Shown: positions 1-10,337, numbered from the stretch's first letter. The stretch is DNA of 64,000 bases from Ascarosepion bandense (GCA_037127315.1 JBBBDQ010000346.1:6068501-6132500), one strand, 5' to 3'. Notes: generated by a model from the letters alone, not told the origin. A program made the numbers and translations.

Positions 1-68
1 GTAACCCCCTGCTCAACAGTAGCAGTAAAATGCTTTACTTGGGGCGACACGATTATAAAAAAAAAATC
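1..68 (+). mobile_element. LINE J, extreme 3' end
   Basis: This is the last stretch of a J LINE, cut by the window edge. It matches the 3' terminus of the fuller J copies (near 26.1 kb and 57.5 kb): a CCCCTG block, a 'gtagcagt' block, then 'cttggggcgacacgattata' running into an A-rich tail. The tail gives the + orientation. It has no coding content. Confidence 0.75.
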
Positions 69-303
69 TGTTAATGTATGCCTAGAAAAGTTTATTCAGA
101 AGTAAGATATTTCCATAGTATAGGGTTTTTGGTTTTTTTTTTATATCGCATTATAACTGTTGAATTGCCATTGTTGCAACTGTTATTTGTCGTAAAAGAA
201 GGTTTTTCTCCGGAAAGTTACTTTACTTGTTGGCTGTCGGTTGATGTAATTTAAAAATTGCGTATTTAAGTAATAATCTCTCTTCTATGTAGGTTGTGGC
301 ACT

Positions 304-583
304 ATGTGTGTTGTGGTACATTGGATATCGTCTCGGAACGAGATATCGGGGACCCGAGTTCGGATTCCAGTTGAATTCATTGCACGTACGCGCAAATACC
401 CTTGGGAAAGGTATTAATTCGTCTCTTCCCTCCAGTTAGGCGTCAAATAACGGGATAGATTGGGTTCTATAGCAGAAAGCAATGGCAACCTACTGCGGGA
501 TAATCTTCTGCCCAGTCAGTCACGTCTGGAGAGAGACATGATCGCCTAAGCGTGTTTCACGTGTGGCACTAAACTGACTGACT
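304..583 (+). mobile_element. SINE-A copy
   Basis: tRNA-like SINE. The head has an A-box-like 'tggtacattgga' and a B-box-like 'gagttcggattcc'. The body is common to all SINE-A copies ('cccttgggaaaggtatta', 'gcaatggcaacctactgcg'), and the tail ends in an ACTG-type repeat after a short hairpin. There is an internal deletion after 'gggttctatag'. The family is non-coding and needs a LINE for movement; which one is not visible here. Confidence 0.85.
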
Positions 584-1148
584 CTCTTCTATGCCGGTTT
601 CATTAAAAATGACAGACATGGTATGATGATAATTTTTTTTATATAATTTTTCTGTATTTATATAACTTTTTTTTTTCAGAAATTATATAAGAATGTCCAA
701 AGGTATTTTTATTTTAGAACGCTTTTAGCCATTATCAATTTTTTTTTTTTACTCGTAAATTGATATGTGTAAAGTTGATGAGTATAGAGTCATGTATGTA
801 GTAAGTTCCGAACACGGTCATCATATTCTTATCGTGTTCATGGTTTTCTTATTAAGTGTAGGGTTTTAATTTTTGTAATGACTCCAATATTTGTAATCTT
901 CTTTTGAATGATGTTATAATGTATGCATTGCCAATGAATATGTCATGAATAGGCCCTGGTAGATTTCGATGTGTGTTTAAATGAGATCGTAAAACTAAAT
1001 TCTTTGTTGATAATGGCTAAAAGTATAGCCGAAATCGCTTGAAAATACAAAACATTATATATTTTGAGTTCTGAAAATAAAAACAAATCACAAGAAAAAT
1101 TATATAAAACCTTAATGATAATACCTTGCATGCTATTTTTTATGTGTA
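584..1148. other. AT-rich, nothing recognised
   Basis: This stretch is T-rich with short homopolymers. I see no protein similarity, RNA gene or repeat shared with the rest of the window. Confidence 0.5.
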
Positions 1149-1170
1149 TATCAGAAGCAAGTGGATGTGT

Positions 1171-1222
1171 CTAGCTACACTGATGAGCTGTGATACAGCG
1201 AAACAGACTTGTATATGGATGA
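1171..1222 (+). ncRNA. hammerhead ribozyme, 5' copy
   Basis: The core CTGATGAG is at 1180-1187. Stem II is GCTG/CAGC with loop 'tgata', followed by CGAAAC at 1199-1204. A short stem III follows (A-U, C-G, A-U around 'gact'), then the cleavage triplet GTA (1211-1213). Stem I pairs 'ctaca' with 'tatgg', with one C-A mismatch and one wobble. All invariant core bases are present. The topology is type I (stem I open). Activity has not been tested. Confidence 0.75.
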
Positions 1223-1460
1223 CTAATATATTATAATGTTCTCATTACGATTGAGTTCTTTAGAGAAGAAAGTTTTAAAAACAGTTACCACTTCTGCAAT
1301 TTATGCATTACTATTGAGAATTGAATTAAGTTTTTTCGGTGACTGGTGTGTATACACTGCTTATATACAAAGCATTAAAATTTCCCTTCTCTGATTCCAT
1401 GTGCCTATGGCTTAGTGGGTAGCGACTTCGACAGACACCAAATCAGAAGCAAGTAGATGT

Positions 1461-1514
1461 ATCTAACCACTTTGATGAGCTGTGATACAACGAAACAGGC
1501 TTGTATGTGGATGA
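1461..1514 (+). ncRNA. hammerhead ribozyme, 3' copy, mutated
   Basis: Same architecture as the 5' copy, but the first core base is changed (C to T, 'ttgatgag'), stem II has one mismatch ('gctg' with 'caac') and the stem I pair next to the core is T-T. Stem I otherwise pairs 'ccac' with 'gtgg'. CGAAAC and the GTA triplet (1503-1505) are intact. It is probably inactive or weak. Confidence 0.65.
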
Positions 1515-1534
1515 CTAATATATATATATAGTTT

Positions 1535-1712
1535 GTAGCTCTTAACACGCCTTTTCCTGGTATCCGTTTCCAAACCCTGATCCGCCATCCATCTGCTCTC
1601 CTCATTATCTGCCTAACTAACCTTCAGTTGTCTTTTGCTGATTGTAAGTTTAAATGTCCTTTTCGTTAATTTCTTTCTACTCAAAAGATCCTCATTACAG
1701 CTCTGTCCAAAA
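1535..1712 (-). mobile_element. LINE R fragment, degenerate
   Basis: Short decayed piece matching the minus-strand 3' coding end of R ('ctcttaacacgccttttcct', later 'tcagttgtctt' and 'ccttttcgttaatttcttt'). Internal deletions removed most of the segment. It lies directly after the (TA)n that follows the HHR-SINE. Confidence 0.5.
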
Positions 1713-2316
1713 AACAGAAAGCAACTGTTGGTAAAATTACTTACTTATGTCACTTCACTTCACTTCTGCAACTGTGACAAGACTGTCACATACACGTATT
1801 GTCAATTGAAAACCATTTTTGTTATTTATAAAGACATTGTCTAATTCTTTAACACCGTGTGGAAAATGCGTGTCAGTATAACTTATTTCGGAGGTTACAT
1901 GCCACCCGCCATCTTTGATTTCGCGGCAGTGACCTCAGCAGTTATTACTCCGTTTTATTTTGTTTTCCCTCTCTCATTCAATTCGCTGTCTGTTATTTTT
2001 AGAAGAACAACCTGTTAAGTGTCTCCATCCCAATCTCAATCCACCTTTGTATTATTTGACAACAATTTCTGAAAGGCATCATTTGTTATTAATTCTTATT
2101 ATGAGGCGAGGGTTTGCAATCCTTATTCCGCGTTATGAAGAGAAGTAAATACATTATGAAGAAAGCAGTTAATTCGAGAAAAAGTAAATCTTTGCATTAA
2201 AATGCTTATAAATTTTCGATTTGTATAATTTTCGTAAAATCGTTGTTCAATATTATTGACAATATGTTCCGTCCACTTCGCAACTTTTTAATTTTAAACA
2301 TGATTTTGATCATTTA
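1713..2316. other. nothing recognised
   Basis: No repeat shared with the window and no convincing coding potential. The short open frame at 1960-2148 has no recognisable motif. Confidence 0.5.
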
Positions 2317-2626
2317 AGTCAGTCAGTTAAGTGCCATACGTGATACACGCTTGGACGAACATGTCTCGAAAGAGACATGACTGATTGGGCAGAAGATTAT
2401 CCCGTAGTAGGTTGCCATTGCTTTCTGCGGTAGAATGGTTGCCGACCAAGGCTATAGAACCCAATCTGTCCTGTTATTTAACCCATAACTGGAAGGAATA
2501 GACGGATTAATACCTTTCCCAAGGGTATTTGTGCGTAAGTGAATGCAATGAATTCGACTGAAATTCGAAATCGGCTCCCTGATTTCTCGTTCCGAGCCGA
2601 TATCCAATGCACTAAAACGCACATCC
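2317..2626 (-). mobile_element. SINE-A copy, near full length
   Basis: Minus-strand SINE-A. The tail (agtcagtcagttaagtgcc) comes first on the + strand and the tRNA-like head (tatccaatgcac ... cgcacatcc) last. The tail hairpin 'catgtctc'/'gagacatg' is intact. Confidence 0.9.
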
Positions 2627-3117
2627 CTCTTAAATAGGTTTGCTTCGAAGTAGGAAGCAAATGCCCATATGTGTTAGGATGATCAAATGATCTTATTCCG
2701 TCCTTGTCAAGGGGAGTACTAACCGTCTCTCCTTTTTTGCAACACATTTAAGTACCATATCTAAAATTACAATCACTAAAATAAGATCATACAATAAATT
2801 GAAACTATAAAGAAATATAACAATATCCTCAGAAATGGGCAAAGATCATGCGTCTCCCGTGTAATAAATTGTTTGCAAGGAGGTAGAATTCAGTTTGAAT
2901 ACTTATAAACTGTAAATTGTTATATAGTTGTTTTTCATAAGCAAATCAATTGTTTTATGTAAACTGTAAATTGTTTTCTAGTAAACTGCCTACAGGTCCA
3001 GACTTTTGCACCATCCTGTATATAAATTAGATTGTAAATTTTACTGGGTTTTATAAATTCAAAATTAGCACCTGCTTTTTATACGCTTACAATTAATGTC
3101 AAACATTAATTCTAAAT
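2627..3117. other. AT-rich, nothing recognised
   Basis: Low-complexity AT-rich sequence. The short motif 'taaactgtaaattgtt' occurs twice (near 2905 and 2960). Confidence 0.4.
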
Positions 3118-3222
3118 TTCTCTCTCTGTTTCTCTCTGTCTCTCAGTCTCTCTGCCTATCTGTATGTCTCTCTCTCTCTTTCTCTCTCTCTCTCTTTCTA
3201 TATATATATATATATATATATT
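3118..3222. repeat. (TC)n followed by (TA)n microsatellite
   Basis: An interrupted TC/TCTG run changes to about 11 TA units at 3200-3222. Confidence 0.9.
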
Positions 3223-3295
3223 ACAATTTGCAGCACATTTTCTCTTAGGCATGTCAGATTCAAGAAATTGGAAACATTGTGTCTGCTTATTATTA

Positions 3296-3574
3296 ATAAG
3301 ATCCGTTCGTATTATCGGATAATATTTAGTGTATTATAATTGAAAAATATAAGAAATGCGCTGTAATTTTACAGTTGGTTTTGTTTTATTAGTTGTAATA
3401 ACTTTTTTTTGTTACTGCAACTTACATCCCTGAAGATGATCCCGGAAAGAGATTGAAAGTACTTGGGAACATTGAGAAATGGGAAAAAAACCAACTGTAA
3501 AAGTTACAGCGCATTTATTACATCTTTCATTTATAATACACGAAAGTTCATCCAGGGGTACGAACGGATTTTAT
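3296..3574. repeat. fold-back inverted repeat, ~90-bp arms
   Basis: 3296-3385 is an imperfect reverse complement of 3486-3574. Matching blocks include 'tccgttcgta', 'gtgtattata', 'atgcgctgtaa' and 'ttacagttggtttt'. The spacer is about 100 bp. The right arm recurs, without its partner, at 15592-15672. It could be a small MITE or part of a larger element. Confidence 0.7.
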
Positions 3575-3600
3575 TAAAAACAAGCACACATTATGTTTGC

Positions 3601-3606
3601 AATTCA

Positions 3607-3654
<48 letters not shown>

Positions 3655-3768
3655 TAAATTGCAATATATTATCTGATATATATATATATATATATATCAG
3701 ATAATATATATATATATATATCAGATAATATATATATATATATATATATATATGCATCTGATATATTA
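3601..3768. repeat. (TA)n array with ATCTGATA punctuations
   Basis: Several (TA)n blocks are separated by 'atctgata' and 'tatcagat', which are reverse complements, so the whole array can fold into nested hairpins. It directly abuts the HHR-SINE to its right. Confidence 0.85.
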
Positions 3769-3769
3769 T

Positions 3770-3823
3770 TGTCATCCGCAGACAGATCTGTTTTGCTGTA
3801 TCACAGCTCATCAGTACGGTTAG
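3770..3823 (-). ncRNA. hammerhead ribozyme with one core mutation
   Basis: On the minus strand: stem I 'ccgta' pairs with 'tgcgg' (one G-U wobble), core CTGATGAG, stem II GCTG/CAGC. The next block is CAAAAC instead of CGAAAC (an essential G changed; + strand position 3794). Stem III is the perfect palindrome 'acagatctgt' (3782-3791), with cleavage triplet GTC. The G change should abolish activity. Confidence 0.7.
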
Positions 3824-4068
3824 ACTCCGACTGCTTCCTAACCAAGGCTCTAAACCCGACTGACTTGGCGTCAGTCGGCGACTCTACCACTGGGCCACGA
3901 GGCGTTCGGCGGAAGAAGGCAGTTTTTAGCGCATATCATATTACGCGCCCAATAGAGAGCGTGCTCTAATTCATTTTTACTGAATGAGCGATGCGTACAC
4001 GCTAGAGTGGTTACTGTTTTCAAAGTCTACCTTTCTTCTAGAGTGCTCAATCAGGGTGTGAGAGCGTA
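3770..4068 (-). mobile_element. HHR-SINE copy
   Basis: Minus-strand copy. Read on the minus strand from 4068: 'tacgctctcacaccctgatt', a 5' block of about 140 bp, an A-box-like 'tggcccagtgg', a B-box-like 'gtcgggtttagagcc', then the hammerhead and 'ggatgac' running into (TA)n. The 5' block aligns with the copies at 15.7 and 40.2 kb. Confidence 0.8.
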
Positions 4069-4069
4069 G

Positions 4070-4917
4070 CGCAGTGTGTGTGTGGGGGTGGGTGGGTGGT
4101 TGGTTGTGTCTTGGTGTTCCAGTGTGTATTGATAATGATATAGGTATTTATAGTTAAGATAAGACTGATCTTATACAGAAAATCGATATCCTCTACCTAT
4201 TATTTCGTGTAATAGAACCTTTCCAAAACAAAAAATAAGCTGCAGTTGGAATCGAAGTACTGATGACGCATAAATTCAATTTATAATAAAAATTCGGCAT
4301 ATAGAATTAATAAATACTAAGCACATCAAATAGTTCGGTATCTGGATCAGTTACAACACATTTAGTAGAGAAAATAACGAAACTCAATGTAAGATTGGCG
4401 GCATTAGATGTAATCACACCTAATGTTCATAATTAATCTCTGCAAATCTTGCCTTTTATACTGATGTCATGTATGGCGACAAATCCATTCAGAAATATAA
4501 AAACTGTCTGTATACAACAACTCTTTAAGGCCACTAGGTAAAAATGGCTTTGAACAAGAGAAGCCTGGCGGTTATGGCAAAGACATTCTTTCTTCGAAGC
4601 TTGCAAATCAAAATCAAAGCATTGCACCAAATAATAGAAACCAAATCACATGAGGACTAACAACAGCAGCAACGACTAAAAGGGATAGCACTTGTACCAC
4701 TAAGTGAAAAAAATGAAATAATAAAGATGTTGAGGTTTTACATAACTTGAAAAACGATTAGGAATAATCAATAATGGGAAGAGCAATAACAGCTACTAGA
4801 TTTGCTAAAAGCCATTTTTCTTTAAAAAATTGTTTTACGAGAAAGATTTTATAAATTTCAACGGAAATCAGTACATGATGAATGATGAATATTTTCTGTT
4901 GGGAAACGGCTAATATT
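4070..4917. other. nothing recognised
   Basis: A short GT/GGGT-rich tract at 4070-4110, then AT-rich sequence without recognisable genes or window repeats. Confidence 0.45.
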
Positions 4918-5143
4918 CTTCTTTTTCTTTTTCTATGTGCCGTGTCCCTTCAGGACGAAGGCGATTATGATCTTCCACATCTTCCTATTCCTGATAGCTC
5001 TTAACACCCCTTCTCCTGCTATACCACTCAACCCCAGATCCGCCATCTATCCGCTCAAGCTCTTCAAATATGTCATGCATTGCTTCCCTATTTCCTTCTG
5101 TCCGTCCTGTGAGCATCAGATTCTCCAAGACCTCTTTCCTCAT
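4918..5143 (-). mobile_element. LINE R, 3' fragment
   Basis: Minus-strand R 3' end. It begins with the complement of the terminal 'aggacacggcacata' motif and the (GAA)n-like tail seen in other R copies, then about 200 bp of the C-terminal coding region. It lies end to end with the next R copy. Confidence 0.7.
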
Positions 5144-5865
5144 TCTTCTTTTTTCATGTGCCATGTCCTTTCAGGACGTAGGCGGTCGTGGCTTTCCACA
5201 TATGCTTATCCCTGTTGGCTCTTAGCATGCTTTCTCCTGTTGCACCATGCAACTCTCGTTCCGCCATCTACCTGATCAAGTCCTTCAAATATGTTATCCG
5301 CTGCTTTCCCCTTCCTCTTTTTCCCTCTATCTGGCCTGTTAGTGTCAGGTTCTCCAAGCCCTCCATCCTCATTTCATGTCTCAGGAACTTTAGTTGTCTC
5401 TTCCTGATGGTCAGTATTAATTTCCTTTTCGTTTTGATCCTTTCCAAAACCTCGTCATTGTTCACATGCTCGGTCCATGATATCCGCAGTATCATTCTGT
5501 AGAACCACATTTCAGCTGCTTCAAGTTTTTTCTTCATCTTCAAAGCTATTGTCCAACATTCACTGCTATATTGAAGAATTGACATCACATAGCAATCCAG
5601 TACTCTCCTCTTTGTTTCTAGCGAAATTGTCCTGTTTCTTAATACTTTACTCAACTTCTGGAATGCTTCTTCGCCATGCCAATTCGCTTTCGGATCTCAG
5701 TGTCACACTTTCCGTCTTCTGTTAGAACACTTCCTAGGTATTTAAATTTTTGTACCTGCTTTATTTTATAGTCCCTCACCTGTATTTGGCATAAAAACTT
5801 CAGCAGTCTTTTCTTGATGTTAAGTATTCATTTTTTTTGTGTTCACCCTCTCCAAAAACTACCAA
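5144..5865 (-). pseudogene. LINE R reverse-transcriptase C-terminal remnant
   Basis: Minus strand. 5268-5654 is open for 128 residues and reads as the C-terminal part of an RTE-like endonuclease/reverse transcriptase: 'VLRNRTISLETKRRVLDCYV', 'YSSECWTI', 'AEMWFYRMILRISWTEHV', 'LTLTGQIEGKRGRGKQRITY'. Upstream, near 5700-5865, the frame is broken and a piece of the C-terminal segment appears again (5790-5865), so the copy is rearranged. It is 5'-truncated and has no catalytic RT motif. Confidence 0.8.
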
Positions 5866-5887
5866 ATATATATTAGTATGTATATAT

Positions 5888-6204
5888 GTAACCCCAACTT
5901 CAGCTCTGTCAGTTCTTTTCTTGCACTTCCCGCCTGTGGAATTCCCGTCCGTATACTTGCTTCCACGACAGCTACAATCTATAAGAATTTAAATGTAAGG
6001 TCAATAGTTATCTCCTATCTCACTGACTGGCATCCTTTCTCTTATACTCTATTCTCCGTCCACACCAGTATTCTCATCCTTCTCTTACCCACTTCCTGAC
6101 ACTCCCTACAATCTGTTCCTGTTTCTCATCACTTTCCTCCTATATAACCCTCTGCGCACCAGTAGCAGTAAAACTGACGTGCTTGGGGCGAAAAGATAAA
6201 AAAT
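5888..6204 (+). mobile_element. LINE J, 3' end fragment
   Basis: Aligns with the last coding stretch and 3' UTR of J: 'ttcttgcacttcccgcctgt', a later 'cttggggcgaaaagataa', then an A-rich end. It sits directly against the R copy on its left. Confidence 0.75.
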
Positions 6205-6221
6205 ATATGCGTACATTCATT

Positions 6222-6582
6222 GTTTACAGTCATATCAAGTTGAATACACCGGTTCCCGTTCGATCACCGAAGTTAAGCAACGTTGAGCCTGGTCAGTACT
6301 AAGACGGATGACCACTTGGGAATACCAGGTGCAGTGAATATCGGCTCGGGATACGAAATCGGTGAGCCGAGTTCGAATTCCAGTTGAATGCCTTGCATTC
6401 ACTTGCGAGCTAGTACCCTTGGGAAATGTATTAATCCGTCCCTTCCCTCCAGTTATTGGTTAAATAACAGGGTAGGACTTGGGTCCCTGTCCTTAAACAA
6501 ATCTCAATGATACTTTCTCCTTCGGGGAAGAAGCCGGCTCAACCCGACTAGGGAGAATGCGGCTTATATACATACATATATA
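6222..6582 (+). mobile_element. 5S-rRNA/tRNA composite SINE-B
   Basis: Positions 6222-6335 match metazoan 5S rRNA: 'gttgaatacacc', 'gatcaccgaagttaagcaac', 'gttgagcctggtcagtact', 'cacttgggaataccaggtg'. These cover the 5S internal promoter region (box A to box C). The 5S part fuses directly to the tRNA-like SINE head ('aatatcggctcggg', 'gagttcgaattcc'), with the junction deleted relative to the 45 kb copy. The tail is the B type ('gaagccggctcaacccgac', 'gggagaatgcgg') and ends in an (ATAC)-like repeat. This is not a functional 5S gene. Confidence 0.85.
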
Positions 6583-7096
6583 TTCATTGGCATCTACTGG
6601 TGGAGTAGAGGAAACGCCGACAAAGTTTATTTCATTGATATCATTTCGTAGTAGACAAAGCAGTTCTTTGTAAAATTGGCATCAATCCAAAGAGAAATCA
6701 GGGAAAGGAAATATTTGACGGCGATTGGTTGCCTTAATTAACGTTAGAAAAGAGAAGAAATATATGTTTCCTTGTGAAAAGCATTGCTCGGACGACGATC
6801 AAGAAAGGTTGGCGATTTCGGCAGACACCGAGAATCTATAAAAGTTGATAGACGAAGCAAAGTTCGCTTTGTGTCAATTCTTATTACGAGATGCAAGCAA
6901 ATAACATGAAAACACTTTCTCTGGAACACGGAAATCAATATTCATTTTTCTGCACATAGATGTTTATTGATTAGGCGAAATCAATAATAATAATTTGATG
7001 AGGGCAACCGTTTATTATACTAATAAGAAACCATTGATTTTTTTCATTTGAAATTTCAATGTTGTTTAAAATAGATTAAATCAAATAACTTACAGA

Positions 7097-7100
<4 letters not shown>
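6583..7100. other. nothing recognised
   Basis: AT-rich sequence. No window repeat or coding motif seen. Confidence 0.45.

Positions 7101-7152
<52 letters not shown>
7101..7152. repeat. (TA)n microsatellite
   Basis: About 26 uninterrupted TA units. Confidence 0.95.
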
Positions 7153-7155
<3 letters not shown>

Positions 7156-7453
7156 GAATCAAAAACTGATCGCATACGACAGGTGGTCGCTCGATAAAGA
7201 CTCATAGTCATTACTTATTTACGCCCGGAACGTATATTTTACTCACCAGAATATACATATTAGAATAGAATCCATATGAAATATGGAAATAAATAAGAAC
7301 ATTAGAAGATGGCCTAACTTTAAAGAAAGTTATTCAGTATAATTCATTTTAAAATTTTAAAACGTATTTACAACGGTCAAGAAACTAAAATATATATATA
7401 TATATAGTAGAATCTGTCGCTTTCAGCCACCTCTACTAAAACAAAAAACAAGT

Positions 7454-8438
7454 ACAGTGGAACCTGTCGTATGCGACCACCCCAACGTATTTACAACGGT
7501 CAACAAGAAACTAAAATATTTATTCACAAAAAATATTTATTAAGTGGACTTTAAAAAAGTCAGTTATTGCTTTCCTTTTCGTGCCTGTACTAATACTAGC
7601 CATTTCTTACATAATACGTAGGTTGGCAAAATTCGCGACGTATACGGTTTCAGTTTTTTTCAGCGATCGTGAGTAGGGGTAGAGAACAAAGCTAACCTTG
7701 CAGCCGAGCTTGGAAAGGACCTGCAATCCGTAGTGGACTGGGGTAAGAAATGGCTCGTAAATTTTAATGCTTCTAAAACGAAGCTACTATCAATTAATCA
7801 GCATGGACCAGGGTACCTCCCAGAGAGTAAAACACTACGCCTCATTGGTCTCACACTTTCAGCGGACCTCAAGTGGAATGACTATATCGAATCCATTGCT
7901 AAATCCGCTGCTATGAAAGTCGGTTCTCTGTGTAGGGCCCGGAGGTCTTTTCCGTCTGAATCTATCCTGCACATTTATAAATCTACCATCCGCCCGTGCA
8001 TTGAATACTGTTGCCATATCTGGTCGGGTGCCCCTGCTATTCTCCTTGGGATTTTAGACAAGGTACAGTGGAGAGTCTGTAATGTGATCGATACCGACTT
8101 AGCAGACCGCCTGCATTCTGTCTATCACCGGCGCGACGTGGCTTTCCTGTGTCTCTTCTAGAAATACTTTCACGGCTTCTGCTCCGATGAACTTAGATCA
8201 CTGGTGCCTCCTAGGTTCGAATTTGCACGAGATACTAGATTAGCAACTAGATCTCACCCTTTTCCAGTGAAACCGACAAAATTCAACCGCAACTTCTACT
8301 CCAACAGTTTCTTTTCGCGTTCTGGAGGTGGTCACTCACTGAGGGTCAATTAACATTAGCAAATCTCCCGTGCATAGGAAAATTGTCATTAACGCAGGTA
8401 GTCTCTGAAAAAGCGGGTCGCATATGTAAAGTTCCACC

Positions 8439-8443
<5 letters not shown>
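7454..8443. mobile_element. possible pogo/Tigger-like element ends around a J fragment
   Basis: 'cagtggaacctgtcgtatgc' at 7455 resembles the CAGTGGAACC-type ends of pogo/Tigger transposons. Near 8443 the reverse complement reads 'tggtggaactttacatatgc', giving imperfect inverted ends about 1 kb apart. 7153-7195 carries a third related piece ('tcgcatacgacaggtggtcg'). A J fragment fills most of the interior, so this may be a small element with an insertion or several separate MITE scraps. No transposase is visible. Confidence 0.4.
7688..8323 (+). pseudogene. LINE J, RT C-terminal fragment
   Basis: 5'- and 3'-truncated J. 7733-8161 is open and reads 'MDWGKKWLVNFNASKTKLLS', 'LRLIGLTLSADLKWNDYIES', 'YKSTIRPCIEYCCHIWSGAP', 'HRRDVAFLCLF'. 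This is the thumb and C-terminal region that follows the RT domain in Jockey/CR1-like LINEs. A stop at 8161 breaks a frame that continues to about 8323. Confidence 0.8.
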
Positions 8444-8471
<28 letters not shown>

Positions 8472-8560
8472 CTTAGATGTAATAGCACGTTAACTTTAAT
8501 TTTTTTTCTTTTTCTCTCTCTCTCTCTCTGTATCTCTCTCTCTCTCTCTTTCTATATATT
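8439..8560. repeat. (TA)n and (TC)n microsatellites
   Basis: (TA)n at 8439-8470 and an interrupted (TC)n at about 8511-8560, separated by a short unique stretch. Confidence 0.9.
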
Positions 8561-8945
8561 TGCCTGTCACTCTCCATCTGTCTCTCTCTTTCTGATGATA
8601 TAGATAGTGATAGTTGTGTTGGGACAGAAATAAAAAAGAACAGAAAATCAGAAACTTTTACTAAGTTTTCCAAGCACTAAGACAGATGATGAACTTTTGC
8701 AAAACGGAAATTGATTTGCAATTGAAATGAAAACAAAAATGGCCAATACCATGAATCCATCATACAAATCCAGTATATGAAATTAGTAAATACTAAACAG
8801 ATAGAATAGTTCTGTATCCAGATCAAGTATAAAAAAAACTTAGTAGAGGAAATAAGGAAAATGAATACTGGATTGACCGTACTAGGTGCTGACTCGCCTA
8901 ACACTGCAAATTGCTACAAAAACAAAACAATATATATGTAGTGTT

Positions 8946-9233
8946 CTGCAGACAAGCCGGTTTCGCTGTATCCCATCTCTTTAGTGCAGCTTGATCATCC
9001 GTTTAACTTGAGTTCGAACTCCGACTAATCTGTTCTTAAACGAACATCTTACCACTTAGCTATCTGTGTAACCGCAGAGATAGGCAGCTTTCACACAGGA
9101 TGTAAACAAACTCCGGTGACTGAGAGCGTTCAATTTGATAGCTGAAACTAACTCCGTTCAAATCAGTAACCAAAGAACGTAGCGTAAAGCCATAAGTAGT
9201 CACCGTTTTACATTAAATCTATCCCACTCTAAA
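8946..9233 (-). mobile_element. HHR-SINE copy, diverged
   Basis: Minus-strand copy flanked by short (TA)n on both sides. The ribozyme core is decayed (CTAAAGAG in place of CTGATGAG), but CGAAAC, the stem III segment followed by GTC, and a fully paired stem I (ctgca/tgcag) remain. The B-box-like 'gagttcgaactc' lies near 9010 on the + strand in reverse sense. This is an older, inactive copy. Confidence 0.6.
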
Positions 9234-9507
9234 GTATATATATAGTTTGAAACAGCTGCTTCAGCTTTCTTTCTTTCACTATACGATCAGTTTTAGACCA
9301 ACTAAAGTTGCAGGGTGTAATTGCTTTTTATTATGTCTTTATATTAGATAATTAGCAATGGTTTGCAGTAATATGAATGTATAAGAAATATTAGTTTGGC
9401 CTTGAAATATATTGCATCATCTGTAGTCATATTTTTGCATCATATTTTCATCACACCCAGGCACTAATATCTCGATTGTCGATTAGTTGTCCTCCGGTCA
9501 TTATATG

Positions 9508-9755
9508 CAATGGACATTACTCCAAAGAAGCTTAATAAAATTGTAACGCTGCTTTAACACACTGGCAAGTCGCAGATATTGGTCATGTAGGCCAATAAAA
9601 CTGCCAGAAAAACTGTCAGTTTTTCGAAGGATCTCTCAGTCCAAAACATGAATAAAAAATGCGGTCAGCAAAGAAAAACAACGCCAAAAGACGACCTATA
9701 TGGGATTAGGAAAAATGTGAAAAATCCTAAGAAGACATTATTCGGTTTGTTTTAA
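9508..9755 (+). pseudogene. Tc1-like transposase, N-terminal remnant
   Basis: Conceptual reading begins 'MDITPKKLNKIVTLL', and after a stop reads 'SVQNMNKKCGQQRKTTPKDD' and 'IRKNVKNPKKTLFGL'. The pattern 'G.KRKTTP.DD....RK..KNP.KT' is typical of the N-terminal HTH region of Tc1 transposases. Stops interrupt the frame, and the catalytic DDE region is absent. Confidence 0.6.
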
Positions 9756-9769
9756 TTAATTTGCACAAG

Positions 9770-9910
9770 TATATATATACTATTTAAATTTAAATATATA
9801 TATTTACTACTAAAATTTTTCCGAATATTGTCCTCATTTTTATTGTCATATTCACGAGGTGTTAGGCGTTGTACAATCCGGCATTTTGCAATCGATATGC
9901 ATTCTAATTT
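9770..9910 (-). mobile_element. SINE-D tail-like fragment
   Basis: On the minus strand 'gccggattgtacaacgcc' and 'gaggacaatattcgg' align with the 30.1 kb fragment ('ggccggagcatacaatagcc', 'ggaggacaataacccg'). It is short and diverged. Confidence 0.4.
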
Positions 9911-9952
9911 AGAACCAAATCATTTATTTAGTTCGCGTAAGTAGTAACCTGA

Positions 9953-10261
9953 ATGTGCGGAGTGGTGCAGTGGATATCGGTTCGGAACGAGAAATCAGAG
10001 AGCCGACTTCAAATTCCAGTTGAATTCCTTGCATTCACTTACGCGCAAATACCCTTGGAAAAGTATTAATCCGTCTCTTGCCTCCAACTATGGGTTAAAT
10101 AGTAGGGCAGCTTGGGTTCTATATCCTTGGTTGGCAACTAGTCTACCGCTGAATGTACCGGCAACCTACTGCGAGAAAATCTTCTGCACAGTCAGTCATG
10201 CTTCCTTCGACACATGATCACCCAAGCGTGTATCACGTATGGCACTCAACTGACTGACTGA
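9953..10261 (+). mobile_element. SINE-A copy, full length
   Basis: Head 'tggtgcagtggatatcgg' with a B-box-like 'cttcaaattcc', full body, and tail ending 'aactgactgactga'. The hairpin region is mutated ('cttccttcgacacatgat'). Confidence 0.9.
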
Positions 10262-10337
10262 AGTCGATTGTATTCTTGAATTTGGCACTAGAGAACCATG
10301 TTCGAATCTCACTCTTTCTCGCCCACTCTCTGGCTTT

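Larger units (their letters stand above)
1149..1522 (+). mobile_element. HHR-SINE with ribozymes at both ends
   Basis: A direct repeat of about 75 bp (1150-1225 and 1441-1516) flanks a single body. Each repeat holds a hammerhead core. The body runs from 'gactaatat' through a conserved 5' block to an A-box-like 'tggcttagtggg' near 1410; the B-box region is deleted here but intact in the 40.2 kb copy. The predicted cleavage sites (after 1213 and after 1505) would release a 292-nt monomer. This ribozyme-body-ribozyme layout is that of a retrozyme, or of a dimeric SMalpha-like unit. The 3' flank is (TA)n. It has no coding capacity and would need a helper, possibly a Penelope-like element (inference). 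Confidence 0.75.

Noticed and set aside
4937..5502. Open + strand frames with 'FHICLSLLALSMLSPVAPCN'-like peptides, repeated at many loci
   Set aside because: They are antisense to the R C-terminal coding region and recur only because R is repeated.
6222..6335. Possible functional 5S rRNA gene (also at 42841, 44856 and 52377)
   Set aside because: Each is joined to a SINE body, has deletions or substitutions and no T-run terminator directly after; best read as 5S-derived SINE heads.
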